This document shows positions 8,647 through 17,380 of a DNA stretch of 64,000 nt, piece after piece. How positions within the stretch are numbered: position 1 is the first letter of the stretch; every line of letters starts with the position of its first letter. Source of the DNA: Luteibacter sp. dw_328 (lineage in GTDB: Bacteria; Pseudomonadota; Gammaproteobacteria; Xanthomonadales; Rhodanobacteraceae); assembly GCF_018449605.1 (NCBI RefSeq), contig NZ_JAAVUW010000009.1:1-64000 (forward strand). The letters are read 5' to 3'. A model generated the notes under the pieces. The model was not told the origin of the DNA. It saw only the letters and a program-made list of their open reading frames with translations, and searched no databases. Position numbers and translations under genes: made by a program.

Positions 8647-10986
8647 TCAGAACGGCAAGGCAAGCGTCCGGTCCACCGCCAGCAGACGCTGGCGGAACGC
8701 CTGTTTCACACGCTCGAGCGCCTTGGCGGTGTCCGCGTCGAAGCGGAACACCAGCGCCGGCGACGTGTTCGATGCGCGAACCAGGCCCCAGCCGTCGGGC
8801 CAGTCCACCCGGATACCGTCGATCGTCGTGACTCGCGCGTCTTCGAACGTGGCGGATGCGCGGAACGTTTCGATGAAACGGAAGGGCGCGCCCTCCTCCA
8901 TCGGCAACCGCAGTTCCGGTGTGGAGATGCTGGTAGGCAGCCCTTCGAACAGGGCCGCGACGCTGCGCTCCTCGAGGTCACCGGCAACGATTTCGAGCAA
9001 GCGTGCGGCGGCATAGATGCCGTCGTCGAAGCCGTACCAACGATTGTTGTCAGCGAAGAAAAAGTGCCCGCTCATCTCACCGGCCAGGGCGGCGCCGGTT
9101 TCGCGCATCTTTGCCTTGATCAGCGAATGGCCCGTGCGCCACATGAGCGGAACACCGGCGGATTCCTGGATCACCCGGCGCAGGTGGCCCGTGCATTTCA
9201 CGTCGAAGATCACCGTGGCGCCCGGGTTGCGCGCGAGCACGTCCTGGGCGAACAGCATGAGCAAGCGGTCGGCGTTGATGATCTCGCCGCTGGCCGTGAC
9301 CACGCCGACGCGATCGCCATCGCCATCGAACGCGATACCCAGATCCGCTCCGATGGTATGGACGGCGGCGATGAGATCGCCGAGGTTGCGCGGATCGGAA
9401 GGATCGGGGTGGTGGTTCGGGAACGTGCCGTCGACGTCGCAGTACAGGGGCACCACTTCGCAGCCGATTTCCTCGAGGACGCGGGGGGCGACGGCGCCAG
9501 CGACGCCATTGCCGGCATCGACCACGACCTTCAGGCGACGTTCGGCGGAGACATCGCCGGCGATCTTCGCCACGTAGGCATCGATGATCGATTGCTCGCG
9601 CCATGCGCCCAGGCCATCTTCCTCGAGGCGACCCTCCGCAATGCGGCGATGCAGGTCGGCAATCGCGCCCTCGGCAAGCGTCTCCCCGCCGACGACGATC
9701 TTGAAGCCATTGTGGTCGGGTGGGTTATGACTTCCCGTCACCGACACGGCGCAGCCGGTACCGAAGTGGAACGCGGCGAAGTAAGCCACGGGGGTCGGTA
9801 CCGCACCAAGATCGATCACATCGATGCCGGCGGCGCGGAGGCCATCCATCAGCGCGCCAGCGAGCTCAGGGCCCGACAGGCGCCCGTCGCGACCCACGAC
9901 GATTTCACGCAGGCCGCGCTCGTTCATCAGGCCGCCGATGGCCTGTCCAATGCGACGTGCGATATCGGCTGTGAGCTGGGTGCCGACGATGCCGCGAATG
10001 TCGTAAGCGCGGAAGATGGCCGGGTCGAGCGCCACTACGGACGCCCGCGCCACCGGTTTCGCCGAGGGCGCGGGCGTGTCGCCCCGACCCAGCGTCGGTG
10101 CCGGCGGCAGACGCGGCTTGCGCTCCACGTCGGCGATGAGGACTTCCTCCGGTTCCGGTTCGGCCTGCGGCTGCGGCCGCTGCCGGGCCCAAAGCAGCAG
10201 GACGCCACCACCGATGCCGATGAGCGTCAGCAGGACAGCAAGCAGCTCGGAGTGCGGAATGACGATGAACGCCTTCGGCAACGCCGCATAGACATAGAGT
10301 GAGGTGCCCGGAACCTGCTGGGCATCCGGCGAGGTCTCACCCGCGGCGGAACCGACCGACTCGAGCATGAGACTGTCCCCGCCGTTGCCCTGGCGCAATT
10401 CGAGACGACCGCTGGACGGCGACGACGCCATGAATTTCTGGCGGATGTCGTCGAAGGGGTATTCGAGCCAGACCCAGGCGCGCACCGCGCCGTCGGCGTT
10501 TACGGGCTCGGCCACCGTCAGCCGGCGGTCGTTGCCGTGCACGGAGCTCGATGCGAGAGGCGCCCCGGTCGTACCCAATGCCGCCATCAACTGCGCTGCC
10601 TTGGCGTAGCCGAACTCGCGGTAATTCGCCCGGACGACTTCATCCAGGCCACCGCTATAGATTTCAATATCGGACGTGGCCGGAAGCAAGGCACGCAGGC
10701 GTGCGGCGGTGGCAACGTGATCGTCGATGCCCGCTGCGACCTCCGGATTGCCTACGGCCTGCATCAGCTGGCTGTGTCGGCCGGCATATAGCTCGCCGAG
10801 GTCGTGGACGGCCTGACGCTGTGCCGAACGCGTACGTTCGGCCGCATCGCTCTCGTCGGCGATAAGCCATGCCTGCCACGCGCAAAATGCACCGCCGACC
10901 GTGAGCAACGTGGCGCCGATCAACGGCAGCACGCGTCGCACGTCGATACGAAGCCCCCGCTTCGCCCCTCCCTCGTTACGCCCCAT
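8647..10986 (-). CDS. algC: Phosphomannomutase/phosphoglucomutase with membrane-anchored periplasmic N-terminal domain
   Basis: The C-terminal ~450 residues form an AlgC-type alpha-D-phosphohexomutase: the catalytic serine loop is VTGSHNPPDHNGFKI, the metal loop DGDGDR and the sugar-binding loop GEMSGH. It supplies Man-1-P/Glc-1-P for exopolysaccharide and LPS. The first ~270 residues are an addition to the catalytic core: TM1 near 15-35, a periplasmic region of about 200 residues, and TM2 near 247-267 (LLAVLLTLIGIGGGVLLLW). That layout looks like a sensor module tethered to a cytoplasmic enzyme. Last gene of coaBC-dut-algC. Confidence 0.9.
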   Translation of the reverse strand: MGRNEGGAKRGLRIDVRRVLPLIGATLLTVGGAFCAWQAWLIADESDAAERTRSAQRQAVHDLGELYAGRHSQLMQAVGNPEVAAGIDDHVATAARLRALLPATSDIEIYSGGLDEVVRANYREFGYAKAAQLMAALGTTGAPLASSSVHGNDRRLTVAEPVNADGAVRAWVWLEYPFDDIRQKFMASSPSSGRLELRQGNGGDSLMLESVGSAAGETSPDAQQVPGTSLYVYAALPKAFIVIPHSELLAVLLTLIGIGGGVLLLWARQRPQPQAEPEPEEVLIADVERKPRLPPAPTLGRGDTPAPSAKPVARASVVALDPAIFRAYDIRGIVGTQLTADIARRIGQAIGGLMNERGLREIVVGRDGRLSGPELAGALMDGLRAAGIDVIDLGAVPTPVAYFAAFHFGTGCAVSVTGSHNPPDHNGFKIVVGGETLAEGAIADLHRRIAEGRLEEDGLGAWREQSIIDAYVAKIAGDVSAERRLKVVVDAGNGVAGAVAPRVLEEIGCEVVPLYCDVDGTFPNHHPDPSDPRNLGDLIAAVHTIGADLGIAFDGDGDRVGVVTASGEIINADRLLMLFAQDVLARNPGATVIFDVKCTGHLRRVIQESAGVPLMWRTGHSLIKAKMRETGAALAGEMSGHFFFADNNRWYGFDDGIYAAARLLEIVAGDLEERSVAALFEGLPTSISTPELRLPMEEGAPFRFIETFRASATFEDARVTTIDGIRVDWPDGWGLVRASNTSPALVFRFDADTAKALERVKQAFRQRLLAVDRTLALPF

Positions 10987-11011
10987 GCTGCCCCTTGCTC
11001 CCCGTCACCTG

Positions 11012-11467
11012 TCAGCCAATGCCTGTCGAACCGAATCCGCCTTCGCCCCGCAGCGAAGGGGCGAACCCGTCGACAACGCGCAAGCGTGCCCGTCCTACCG
11101 GCACCAGCAATAATTGCGCAATCCGGTCACCCGGCGCGATGGTCAGTATCGCGTTTCCACGATTCCAGCATGAAATCATTAAAGGACCCTGGTAATCCGC
11201 GTCGATCACGCCGACCAGATTGCCCATCACGAGGCCTTGCTTATGACCTAGCCCGGAACGCGGCACGATGAGGGCGCACCAGGCAGGGTCACCAATATGG
11301 ATGGCAAGGCCGGTCGGCACCAGCACGCTGTCGCCCGGCGCCAGCGTCACCGGCGCGTCGACAGCCGCCCGGAGGTCCATCCCTGCGCTACCGTTCGTGG
11401 CCGGCTCGGGAAGGGGGATGGTGTCGCCCAGGCGGGCATCGAGAATCTTCAGTTCAATGTCGATCAA
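11012..11467 (-). CDS. dut: Deoxyuridine 5'-triphosphate nucleotidohydrolase
   Basis: Hydrolyses dUTP to dUMP and PPi, keeping uracil out of DNA. The 151-residue trimeric dUTPase has all five motifs: [38 protein letters not shown] and the C-terminal [10 protein letters not shown]. The start is TTG at 11467 with GGAG 8 nt upstream; three bases separate it from the coaBC stop. The middle position in the coaBC-dut-algC operon matches many gammaproteobacteria. Confidence 0.96.
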   Translation of the reverse strand: MIDIELKILDARLGDTIPLPEPATNGSAGMDLRAAVDAPVTLAPGDSVLVPTGLAIHIGDPAWCALIVPRSGLGHKQGLVMGNLVGVIDADYQGPLMISCWNRGNAILTIAPGDRIAQLLLVPVGRARLRVVDGFAPSLRGEGGFGSTGIG

Positions 11468-11470
11468 GGC

Positions 11471-12676
11471 TCAGGCTCCGATGCCCGCGAGGAAACGTTG
11501 CGCGATATGGCCGACGAGCTGGCGCGCCAGCTCGGTCTTGGGCATCTGGGGCAGCGCGGCGCCGCCGTCGCGCCAGTACAACTGCAAGGCGTTCTCGGCG
11601 ACCTCGAAACCGCGCCCCGGACCCACCTCGTTGGCCGCGATCATATCGATGCCCTTGCGCAGCAGCTTGTCCTGCGCGTAGGTCGCCAGCTCGCGGGTCT
11701 CGGCAGCGAAGCCGACCAGGAAGGGTCGGTCGGGGAGTGCCGCGAGAGAGGCGATGATGTCGGGATTTTCCGCCAGCTCGAGGCGAAGCGGGTTGCCGTC
11801 GTTCTTTTTCAGCTTGTGGTCGGCGGTGTCTGCTGGCCGGTAGTCGCCGACGGCGGCGGCGCCAATATAGATATCGGCACGCGCGGCCGCCTTCAGCACG
11901 GCTTCCTGCATCTGCCGTGCGCTGCGCACGTCGACCCGGTTCACGCCGGCGGGCGTCGGGAGCGAGACCGGGCCGGCGACCAGGGTGACGTCGGCGCCCG
12001 CATCGCGGGCAGCCATGGCGACGGCGAATCCCATCCGGCCGGAACTGCGGTTACCGATAAATCGTACCGGGTCGATGTCTTCGTACGTGGGGCCGGCGCT
12101 GACCAGTACCTTCCGACCTCGCAGGGGTTGCTCACCGAAGGAGGCAACCAGGATGTCACGCAGCTCGTGGGGCTCCAGCATGCGACCGGAGCCGATGTCC
12201 CCGCACGCCTGGTCACCGTCGGCAGGGCCGAGGATACCCACGCCGCGGACACGCAGCGTGCCGACGTTCGCCTGCACCGCCAGGTTCGCCCACATCTGCT
12301 GGTTCATGGCGGGCGCGATGTACACGGGCGCCGCCGTGGCAAGCACCACGGTCGAGAGCAGGTCGTCGGCGAAGCCATGGGCGAGCCGTGCGATGGTGTC
12401 GGCGCTGGCCGGGGCGATAAGCACCCTCTCGGCCCACTTCGCCAGTTCGATGTGGCCCATCGCGGCTTCGCCCGCCTCGTCCCAGAGGCTGACGCGTACC
12501 GGCTGGCCGGAGAGCGCCTGGAAGGTGGTGGGCGTCACGAAATGCGTCGCGCCTTCGGTCATGACGACGCGCACCTCGGCATCGAGATCGCGAAGGCGAC
12601 GAACGAGTTCGCAGATCTTGTAAGCGGCGATGCCACCGGTTACGCCAATCAGGATGCGACGCTGGCGAAGGCTCAT
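11471..12676 (-). CDS. coaBC: Bifunctional phosphopantothenoylcysteine decarboxylase / phosphopantothenate-cysteine ligase
   Basis: Two consecutive steps of coenzyme A synthesis in one 401-residue protein. The N-terminal CoaC flavoprotein half (about 1-190) has GVTGGIAAYK, the active-site His of GHIELAKWA and the PAMNQQMW substrate clamp. The CoaB half has GNRSSGRMG, AAVGDYRP and AANEVG. The ATG at 12676 was chosen because the GVTGG strand follows within 10 residues; the frame stays open to 12733. Head gene of coaBC-dut-algC, divergent from radC. Confidence 0.95.
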   Translation of the reverse strand: MSLRQRRILIGVTGGIAAYKICELVRRLRDLDAEVRVVMTEGATHFVTPTTFQALSGQPVRVSLWDEAGEAAMGHIELAKWAERVLIAPASADTIARLAHGFADDLLSTVVLATAAPVYIAPAMNQQMWANLAVQANVGTLRVRGVGILGPADGDQACGDIGSGRMLEPHELRDILVASFGEQPLRGRKVLVSAGPTYEDIDPVRFIGNRSSGRMGFAVAMAARDAGADVTLVAGPVSLPTPAGVNRVDVRSARQMQEAVLKAAARADIYIGAAAVGDYRPADTADHKLKKNDGNPLRLELAENPDIIASLAALPDRPFLVGFAAETRELATYAQDKLLRKGIDMIAANEVGPGRGFEVAENALQLYWRDGGAALPQMPKTELARQLVGHIAQRFLAGIGA

Positions 12677-12828
12677 GGCGGAACGACGCTGCTTCGGAGG
12701 GCCAGTTAGCTTAACGGATTTCAGGAAGCCCATTTTTTCAGAATCGTTCTATCGCCAAGGCGATGGTCGCAACCCTAAGTTGCTCGTCGGGCCGTCACGC
12801 ACGATGGCAAGACAGGAAACACGAACTG

Positions 12829-13569
12829 ATGAAGCGGGGGACGACCCATCACGCCGGTGTCCGCGATGCGGCCGGGACGCCGACGGCATACCGGCCACGG
12901 CCGATCCACCAATGGCCGGAAAGCGAACGACCCCGCGAACGCCTGCTGGCCCACGGCGTGGCCGCGCTGTCCGATGCCGAGCTCATCGCCGTGTTGATCG
13001 GCAACGGCACGGCGGGCTGCGACGCCGTCGCCACTGCCCGGGCCCTGCTCGGTCAAGCCGGCAGTCTCGGAAGGCTGCTGGCCGACCCCGACCACCTGCC
13101 TCGCGTCAGCGGCGTCGGGCCAGCCAAGCGAGCACGCATCGTCGCCGCGCTCGAACTCGCGCGCCGCTCACTGGGCGAAAGCCTCACCGACCTGCCCCGC
13201 ATCGAAAGCCCCGCCGATAGCGCCGAGTATTTCCGGGCCCGGCTCCGTCACCTGTCCCACGAGGTCTTCGCCGTCCTGTTCCTCGACACCCGCCACCGGG
13301 TGCTGGCCTACGAGGAACTGTTCCGCGGCACCATCGACGGGGCAAGCGTCTATCCCCGGGAAGTCGTCAGGGCCTGTCTCCGTCACCACGCCAGCGCGGT
13401 CATCTTTGCCCACAACCACCCCTCGGGCCTGGCCGAACCCAGTCGGGCCGACCGGGAGATCACTCGGGTACTGGTGGAGGCCCTGGGCCTGATGGACATC
13501 CGGGTGCTCGACCACCTGGTCATCGGCCATGGTGAGCCCGCCTCGATGGCCGACCTGGGCTTGCTCTGA
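12829..13569 (+). CDS. radC: RadC-family JAMM/MPN domain protein
   Basis: 246 residues. An N-terminal helix-hairpin-helix (VSGVGPAKRARIVAALEL) is followed by a C-terminal MPN+ domain with the metal motif HNHPSGLAEPSRADREIT (HxHPSGxxxPSxxD), intact. The family's biochemical role is unsettled; the old radiation-repair assignment is not secure. ATG 12829 has AGGAAA about 10 nt upstream. Divergent from coaBC, the usual neighbour. Confidence 0.93.
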   Translation: MKRGTTHHAGVRDAAGTPTAYRPRPIHQWPESERPRERLLAHGVAALSDAELIAVLIGNGTAGCDAVATARALLGQAGSLGRLLADPDHLPRVSGVGPAKRARIVAALELARRSLGESLTDLPRIESPADSAEYFRARLRHLSHEVFAVLFLDTRHRVLAYEELFRGTIDGASVYPREVVRACLRHHASAVIFAHNHPSGLAEPSRADREITRVLVEALGLMDIRVLDHLVIGHGEPASMADLGLL

Positions 13570-13576
13570 ACCCCAC

Positions 13577-13610
13577 AAAAAAAGACGGCGCGAGTGCCGC
13601 TCGCGCCGTC
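13577..13610 (-). terminator. Intrinsic-type hairpin, U-tract on the minus strand
   Basis: An 11-bp perfect stem GACGGCGCGAG / CTCGCGCCGTC (13584-13594 and 13600-13610) has a 5-nt loop. A run of seven A (13577-13583) precedes it on the plus strand, so the U-tract forms only in leftward transcripts. It is just after the radC stop, where it would block antisense entry into radC and might weakly terminate radC mRNA. Confidence 0.6.
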
Positions 13611-13919
13611 TGGGGGCCATCTTTCGAGGGAGGGGCGTCGATAACCCTTGTGCCGTCGGCCGGGGAGCCACCGGGCACAAGAGGAATTGTGACGACGACC
13701 AGTTACAGCGCCGTGACGTGCCGAAAAACAGCTCATGACGCCTTGAAGGAATTGACTTATGCACATTGACCACGTTTTCCACTTGGGCGTCACATCTGCT
13801 GTCCTCGCAGAGGTCACCGACTTAACACCATGATTTATCGCAACTTTAGATGTTACGCATCGAAGACATTTCCTGTCGTCCCCTTGCAGCTCTCGTTTCG
13901 GCCGTTGTTGCCCACAGAG

Positions 13920-13928
13920 TTATCCACA
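13920..13928 (+). promoter_or_regulatory. Perfect DnaA-box sequence TTATCCACA
   Basis: Exact match to the consensus 9-mer, about 90 bp upstream of argS. It is a single box; no cluster, AT-rich unwinding element or dnaA/dnaN gene is near, so this is not an origin. It could be a DnaA-regulated promoter site or a chance match. Confidence 0.3.
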
Positions 13929-14018
13929 GGCTGGGGGATGAACCGGACGGTCCGTGGCGACCGGCCCGGGCGCCCCTTCTGATAGGATTGCCGGTTCCAT
14001 ATCCGTGTCCCGACTCCC

Positions 14019-15707
14019 GTGAAACAAGAGCTCAAACAACTCGTCCTGCAGGCCATCGGGGCTCTGCGGGAGTCCGGCAAACTGCCGTCCGATTTCGTGG
14101 CGCCGACGTTCGTCATCGAACGCACGCGCAGCCGCGAACACGGCGATTTCGCGACCAACGTCGCCATGATGATGGCCAAGGCTGCCGGCCGTAAGCCGCG
14201 AGACATCGCCACCGACCTGGCCGAGGCGTTCCCGCCGTCGGCGCTCGTGGGCAAGGTGGAGATCGCCGGGCCGGGCTTCATCAACTTCTTCCTGGCCCCG
14301 GCTGCCTTCCATGCCGAGATCAGCCGGGCACTCGCCGAAGCTGACCGCTATGGCAGCAACCACGATGGTGGCGGCCGTCAGGCAGGCGTGGAGTTCGTTT
14401 CGGCGAACCCCACAGGTCCGCTCCATGTGGGTCACGGTCGCGCCGCGGCCATCGGCGACAGCATCAGCCGGCTGCTTCACGCCAGCGGCTGGAAGGTGAC
14501 CCGGGAGTTCTATTACAACGACGCAGGCGTCCAGATCGCCAACCTGGCGCTGTCCACCCAGGCTCGCGCCAAGGGCATCGCGCCGGATGAGCCGGGCTGG
14601 CCGGAATCGGGCTATCGCGGCGACTACATCGCCGAGGTCGCTCGTGCCTTCCTGGCCCGCGAGTCCGTGGAAGCCGACGGTGAAACCGTGACGGCCTCAG
14701 GCGACGCCGATAACCTCGACGACGTGCGCCACTTCGCGGTTGCCTCGCTGCGGCATGAGCAGGACCTGGACCTGAAGGCCTTCGGCGTCGGCTTCGACGT
14801 CTATTACCTCGAGTCCTCCCTCTACACCGAGGGCAAGGTGGACGAAACCGTGCGCGAGCTGGTCGCCCACGGGCACACCTATGAAGAGGGCGGCGCCCTC
14901 TGGCTGCGTTCTACGGAATTTGGTGACGACAAGGACCGCGTCATGCGCAAGTCCGACGGCACCTACACCTACTTCCTCCCTGATGTCGCCTACCACCGGA
15001 CCAAGTGGCAGCGCGGCTATGAGCGCGCCATCACCGAGCTGGGTTCCGACCATCACGGCTCACTGGCTCGCGTCAAAGCCGGTCTGCAGGCGCTGGATAC
15101 GGGCATTCCGAAGAACTGGCCGGAATACGTGCTGCACCAGATGGTCACCGTGATGCGCGGCGGTGAGGAAGTGAAGATTTCCAAGCGCGCCGGATCCTAC
15201 GTCACGCTGCGCGACCTCATCGACGAAGCCGGTCGCGACGCCACGCGTTACTTCCTGATCGCCCGCAAGGCCGATTCGCAGCTGGTGTTCGACATCGACC
15301 TGGCGCGTTCGCAAAGCAACGACAACCCGGTGTACTACATCCAGTACGCGCACGCCCGCGCCAGCCGCGTCTTCCGCGAGTTGGCCGATCGGGGGCTGTC
15401 CAGCGACCGTGGCAACGGCCTGGCGAAGCTGCCGTTGCTCGACACCGAGCACGAGCAAGCGCTGATGGTCGAGCTGTCACGCTACCCGGAGATGGTCGAG
15501 TCGGCTGCCGCCAACCTGGAACCGCACCTGATCGCGCAATACCTGCGTGAGCTTGCAGGCTCGCTGCACAGCTACTATCACGAGCACAAATGGATCGTCG
15601 ACGACGCCGACCTGCGTGACGCCCGCCTTGCGCTGGTCGCGGCGACGCAACAGGTTTTGAAGAACGGCCTGGATCTGCTGGGCATTTCCGCCCCGGAGAG
15701 CATGTAA
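14019..15707 (+). CDS. argS: Arginyl-tRNA synthetase
   Basis: Charges tRNA-Arg. The 562-residue class I synthetase has an N-terminal Add-1 domain ([24 protein letters not shown]), the HIGH signature within [23 protein letters not shown] in place of KMSKS (common in ArgRS) and a C-terminal DALR anticodon-binding domain ([16 protein letters not shown] onward). The GTG start has no strong Shine-Dalgarno sequence. The TAA stop is immediately followed by the ATG of the SPOR gene, so the two are one transcription unit. Confidence 0.97.
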   Translation: MKQELKQLVLQAIGALRESGKLPSDFVAPTFVIERTRSREHGDFATNVAMMMAKAAGRKPRDIATDLAEAFPPSALVGKVEIAGPGFINFFLAPAAFHAEISRALAEADRYGSNHDGGGRQAGVEFVSANPTGPLHVGHGRAAAIGDSISRLLHASGWKVTREFYYNDAGVQIANLALSTQARAKGIAPDEPGWPESGYRGDYIAEVARAFLARESVEADGETVTASGDADNLDDVRHFAVASLRHEQDLDLKAFGVGFDVYYLESSLYTEGKVDETVRELVAHGHTYEEGGALWLRSTEFGDDKDRVMRKSDGTYTYFLPDVAYHRTKWQRGYERAITELGSDHHGSLARVKAGLQALDTGIPKNWPEYVLHQMVTVMRGGEEVKISKRAGSYVTLRDLIDEAGRDATRYFLIARKADSQLVFDIDLARSQSNDNPVYYIQYAHARASRVFRELADRGLSSDRGNGLAKLPLLDTEHEQALMVELSRYPEMVESAAANLEPHLIAQYLRELAGSLHSYYHEHKWIVDDADLRDARLALVAATQQVLKNGLDLLGISAPESM

Positions 15708-16445
15708 ATGGCAACACGCAAGAAGGCAAAGGGTCGTCAGGCCGTCCGTAACAGCTCGAGCGGCATGCCCGGCTGGAGCTGGGCGCTGATCGGCATCCTC
15801 GCCGGCGCCCTGTTGATGGCTTTCGCGATGCGCGGCTCATGGATGCCCATGATGCGCCAGCACGACGGCCCTGAGCCGAACCCTCAGGCCACGGCGCAGA
15901 AGGGAAGCGATCCGGGCGTCGTCGAACAGACCGAGCCCGAGAAGCCGAAGAAGCCGTCGTACGACTTCTACTCCGTGCTTTCCGAGAAGGAAGTACGCAT
16001 TCCGGATGCCGAGATCCGCGCACAGGCCAGCGCCGAAGCGCAGCAGAAGCAGCAGCAACAGCAGGCTGCCCAGCAGCAGGCAGCGGCCCAGAAGGCCGAG
16101 GTGGCGCAGCAGCAACAGGCTACTGCCGCCGCAGCCAACCTGCCGAAGGCGACGACACAGACGGTCACGGCCGTGCCTGCCCAACAGGCTCCCGCCGCTC
16201 CGGCCGCGAGCTCGGGCTACCTGCTTCAGGTCGGCGCGTTCCCGAGCGCCGCCGATGCGGAAGCACTGAAGGCCAAGCTGGCGCTGCAGGGCTTCGTCGC
16301 CAACGTACAGGCGGTGAAGGTCGGCGCGCAGACCTACAACCGTGTTCGCCTGGGACCGTTCAAGTCGGCCACGGACCTGGAAAGCACCAAGCAGCACCTG
16401 CAGGCAGCAGGCATCAGTGCGATTGCATTGAAGGAAGGCAGCTGA
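15708..16445 (+). CDS. FtsN-like SPOR-domain membrane protein
   Basis: 245 residues: a short basic cytoplasmic N-terminus, one transmembrane helix at about 24-45 (WSWALIGILAGALLMAF), an Ala/Gln-rich periplasmic linker (about 105-165) and a C-terminal SPOR domain (YLLQVGAFPSAADAEALKAKL...YNRVRLGPF). SPOR domains bind denuded septal glycan, so a division or septal role like FtsN is likely. The linker is encoded by impure CAG-rich repeats. It abuts the argS stop and ends at a good terminator. Confidence 0.88.
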   Translation: MATRKKAKGRQAVRNSSSGMPGWSWALIGILAGALLMAFAMRGSWMPMMRQHDGPEPNPQATAQKGSDPGVVEQTEPEKPKKPSYDFYSVLSEKEVRIPDAEIRAQASAEAQQKQQQQQAAQQQAAAQKAEVAQQQQATAAAANLPKATTQTVTAVPAQQAPAAPAASSGYLLQVGAFPSAADAEALKAKLALQGFVANVQAVKVGAQTYNRVRLGPFKSATDLESTKQHLQAAGISAIALKEGS

Positions 16446-16469
16446 GGTTTTCCTCGCCGCATTGACACA

Positions 16470-16501
16470 AAAAACCCGCCGTCGCCGGCGGGTTTTTTCT
16501 T
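16470..16501. terminator. Bidirectional intrinsic terminator
   Basis: Stem CCCGCCG / CGGCGGG (16475-16481, 16486-16492) with loop TCGC is flanked by A and T runs, extended by A-T pairs. It lies between the convergent SPOR gene and the hydroxyacid dehydrogenase and can terminate both. Confidence 0.85.
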
Positions 16502-16519
16502 TTCAACGGCTGCCGGATG

Positions 16520-17380
16520 TCACTTCCCGCGCTTGAGACGAATCAACGCCGAGATGTCGTCATCACCATAACCCTGGGCCATCAATTCACCGAAGTCGGC
16601 GAGCGACTGCTCGATGATGGTGCGATCCGTGCCGGCCTCGGTGGCAATGCCACGAACGATGCCGAGGTCCTTGTGCAGCAACGCCAGCTTGAACCCCACC
16701 GAGAACTCGTTGCGCAGCATCGTGGCGCCGCGCTTGTCGAGGAACCAGTTGCCGGCCGCGCCCGCAGCGAGCGTCGGGATCAGGCGATCGGCTTCGAGGC
16801 CCAGCGCCTCGCCAAGGGCGAGCCCTTCTGTCACGGCGTGGGCAATGCCTGCGACCAACACCTGGTTGACGGCCTTCGTCGCCTGGCCACTACCGACGGG
16901 GCCCATGTGCGTGACACGGGCACCATAGGCTTCGAGCACAGGGCGTGCGCGTTCGAGCACAGCCGCGTCGCCGCCGACCATCACGGAGAGCTTGCCGTTC
17001 TTCGCACCTTCCACACCGCCCGATACGGGAGCATCGAGGAAATCCGCACCGACGTCGGCGAGAATTCGCGCCGCCCGCTTGGCTGTCGCCGGAGCCACGG
17101 TGGAATGGTCGACGACGATGCTGCCTTTTTTCAGCGAGGGAGCGAGCGCCTGGACCACGCTGATCACGTCCGCGTCCGCACTGACGCACAGGGCAATGAC
17201 ATCGGCCGAGTGGGCGATGCCGGCGAGGTCTGGCGCAGCGACGCCCAGTTCCTTCGCCAGTTCATCCGCGCGAGCCTGGGTGCGGTTGCCGACGGCGACG
17301 AGCAGGCCCTTGGTGTGGAGGTGGCCGGCCATGGGCGCGCCCATCGCGCCAAGTCCGATAAACGCTGCCTTGGTGCTCAT
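16520..17380 (-). CDS. NAD(P)-dependent beta-hydroxyacid dehydrogenase family oxidoreductase
   Basis: 286 residues of the 3-hydroxyisobutyrate dehydrogenase/tartronate semialdehyde reductase superfamily: Rossmann motif FIGLGAMGAPMAGHL, substrate motif DAPVSGGVEGAKNGKL and the catalytic lysine in GSGQATKAVNQVLV. The exact substrate is not readable; glyoxylate/succinic semialdehyde reductase is another option in this family. The start overlaps the speA stop by 4 nt (ATGA), so its synthesis is coupled to arginine decarboxylase. Amine breakdown yields semialdehydes, so a link with polyamine metabolism is plausible but inferred. Confidence 0.85.
   Translation of the reverse strand: MSTKAAFIGLGAMGAPMAGHLHTKGLLVAVGNRTQARADELAKELGVAAPDLAGIAHSADVIALCVSADADVISVVQALAPSLKKGSIVVDHSTVAPATAKRAARILADVGADFLDAPVSGGVEGAKNGKLSVMVGGDAAVLERARPVLEAYGARVTHMGPVGSGQATKAVNQVLVAGIAHAVTEGLALGEALGLEADRLIPTLAAGAAGNWFLDKRGATMLRNEFSVGFKLALLHKDLGIVRGIATEAGTDRTIIEQSLADFGELMAQGYGDDDISALIRLKRGK

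Larger units (their letters stand above)
13570..14018. other. 449-bp non-coding region between radC and argS
   Basis: No credible coding frame on either strand. It holds a strong GC hairpin with an A/T tract (13577-13610) and a perfect DnaA-box sequence (13920-13928). The rest has mixed base composition with AT-richer patches around 13740-13870, where an argS promoter could lie, but I see no convincing -35/-10 pair. Confidence 0.5.

Noticed and set aside
13745-13756. GAAGGAATTGAC, resembling a 16S rRNA core motif
   Set aside because: Only 12 bases match and the flanks do not continue any rRNA sequence; no rRNA gene is present.
13920-13928. Replication origin at the DnaA box
   Set aside because: Only one box, no AT-rich unwinding region, and no dnaA, dnaN, gidA or rpmH nearby.
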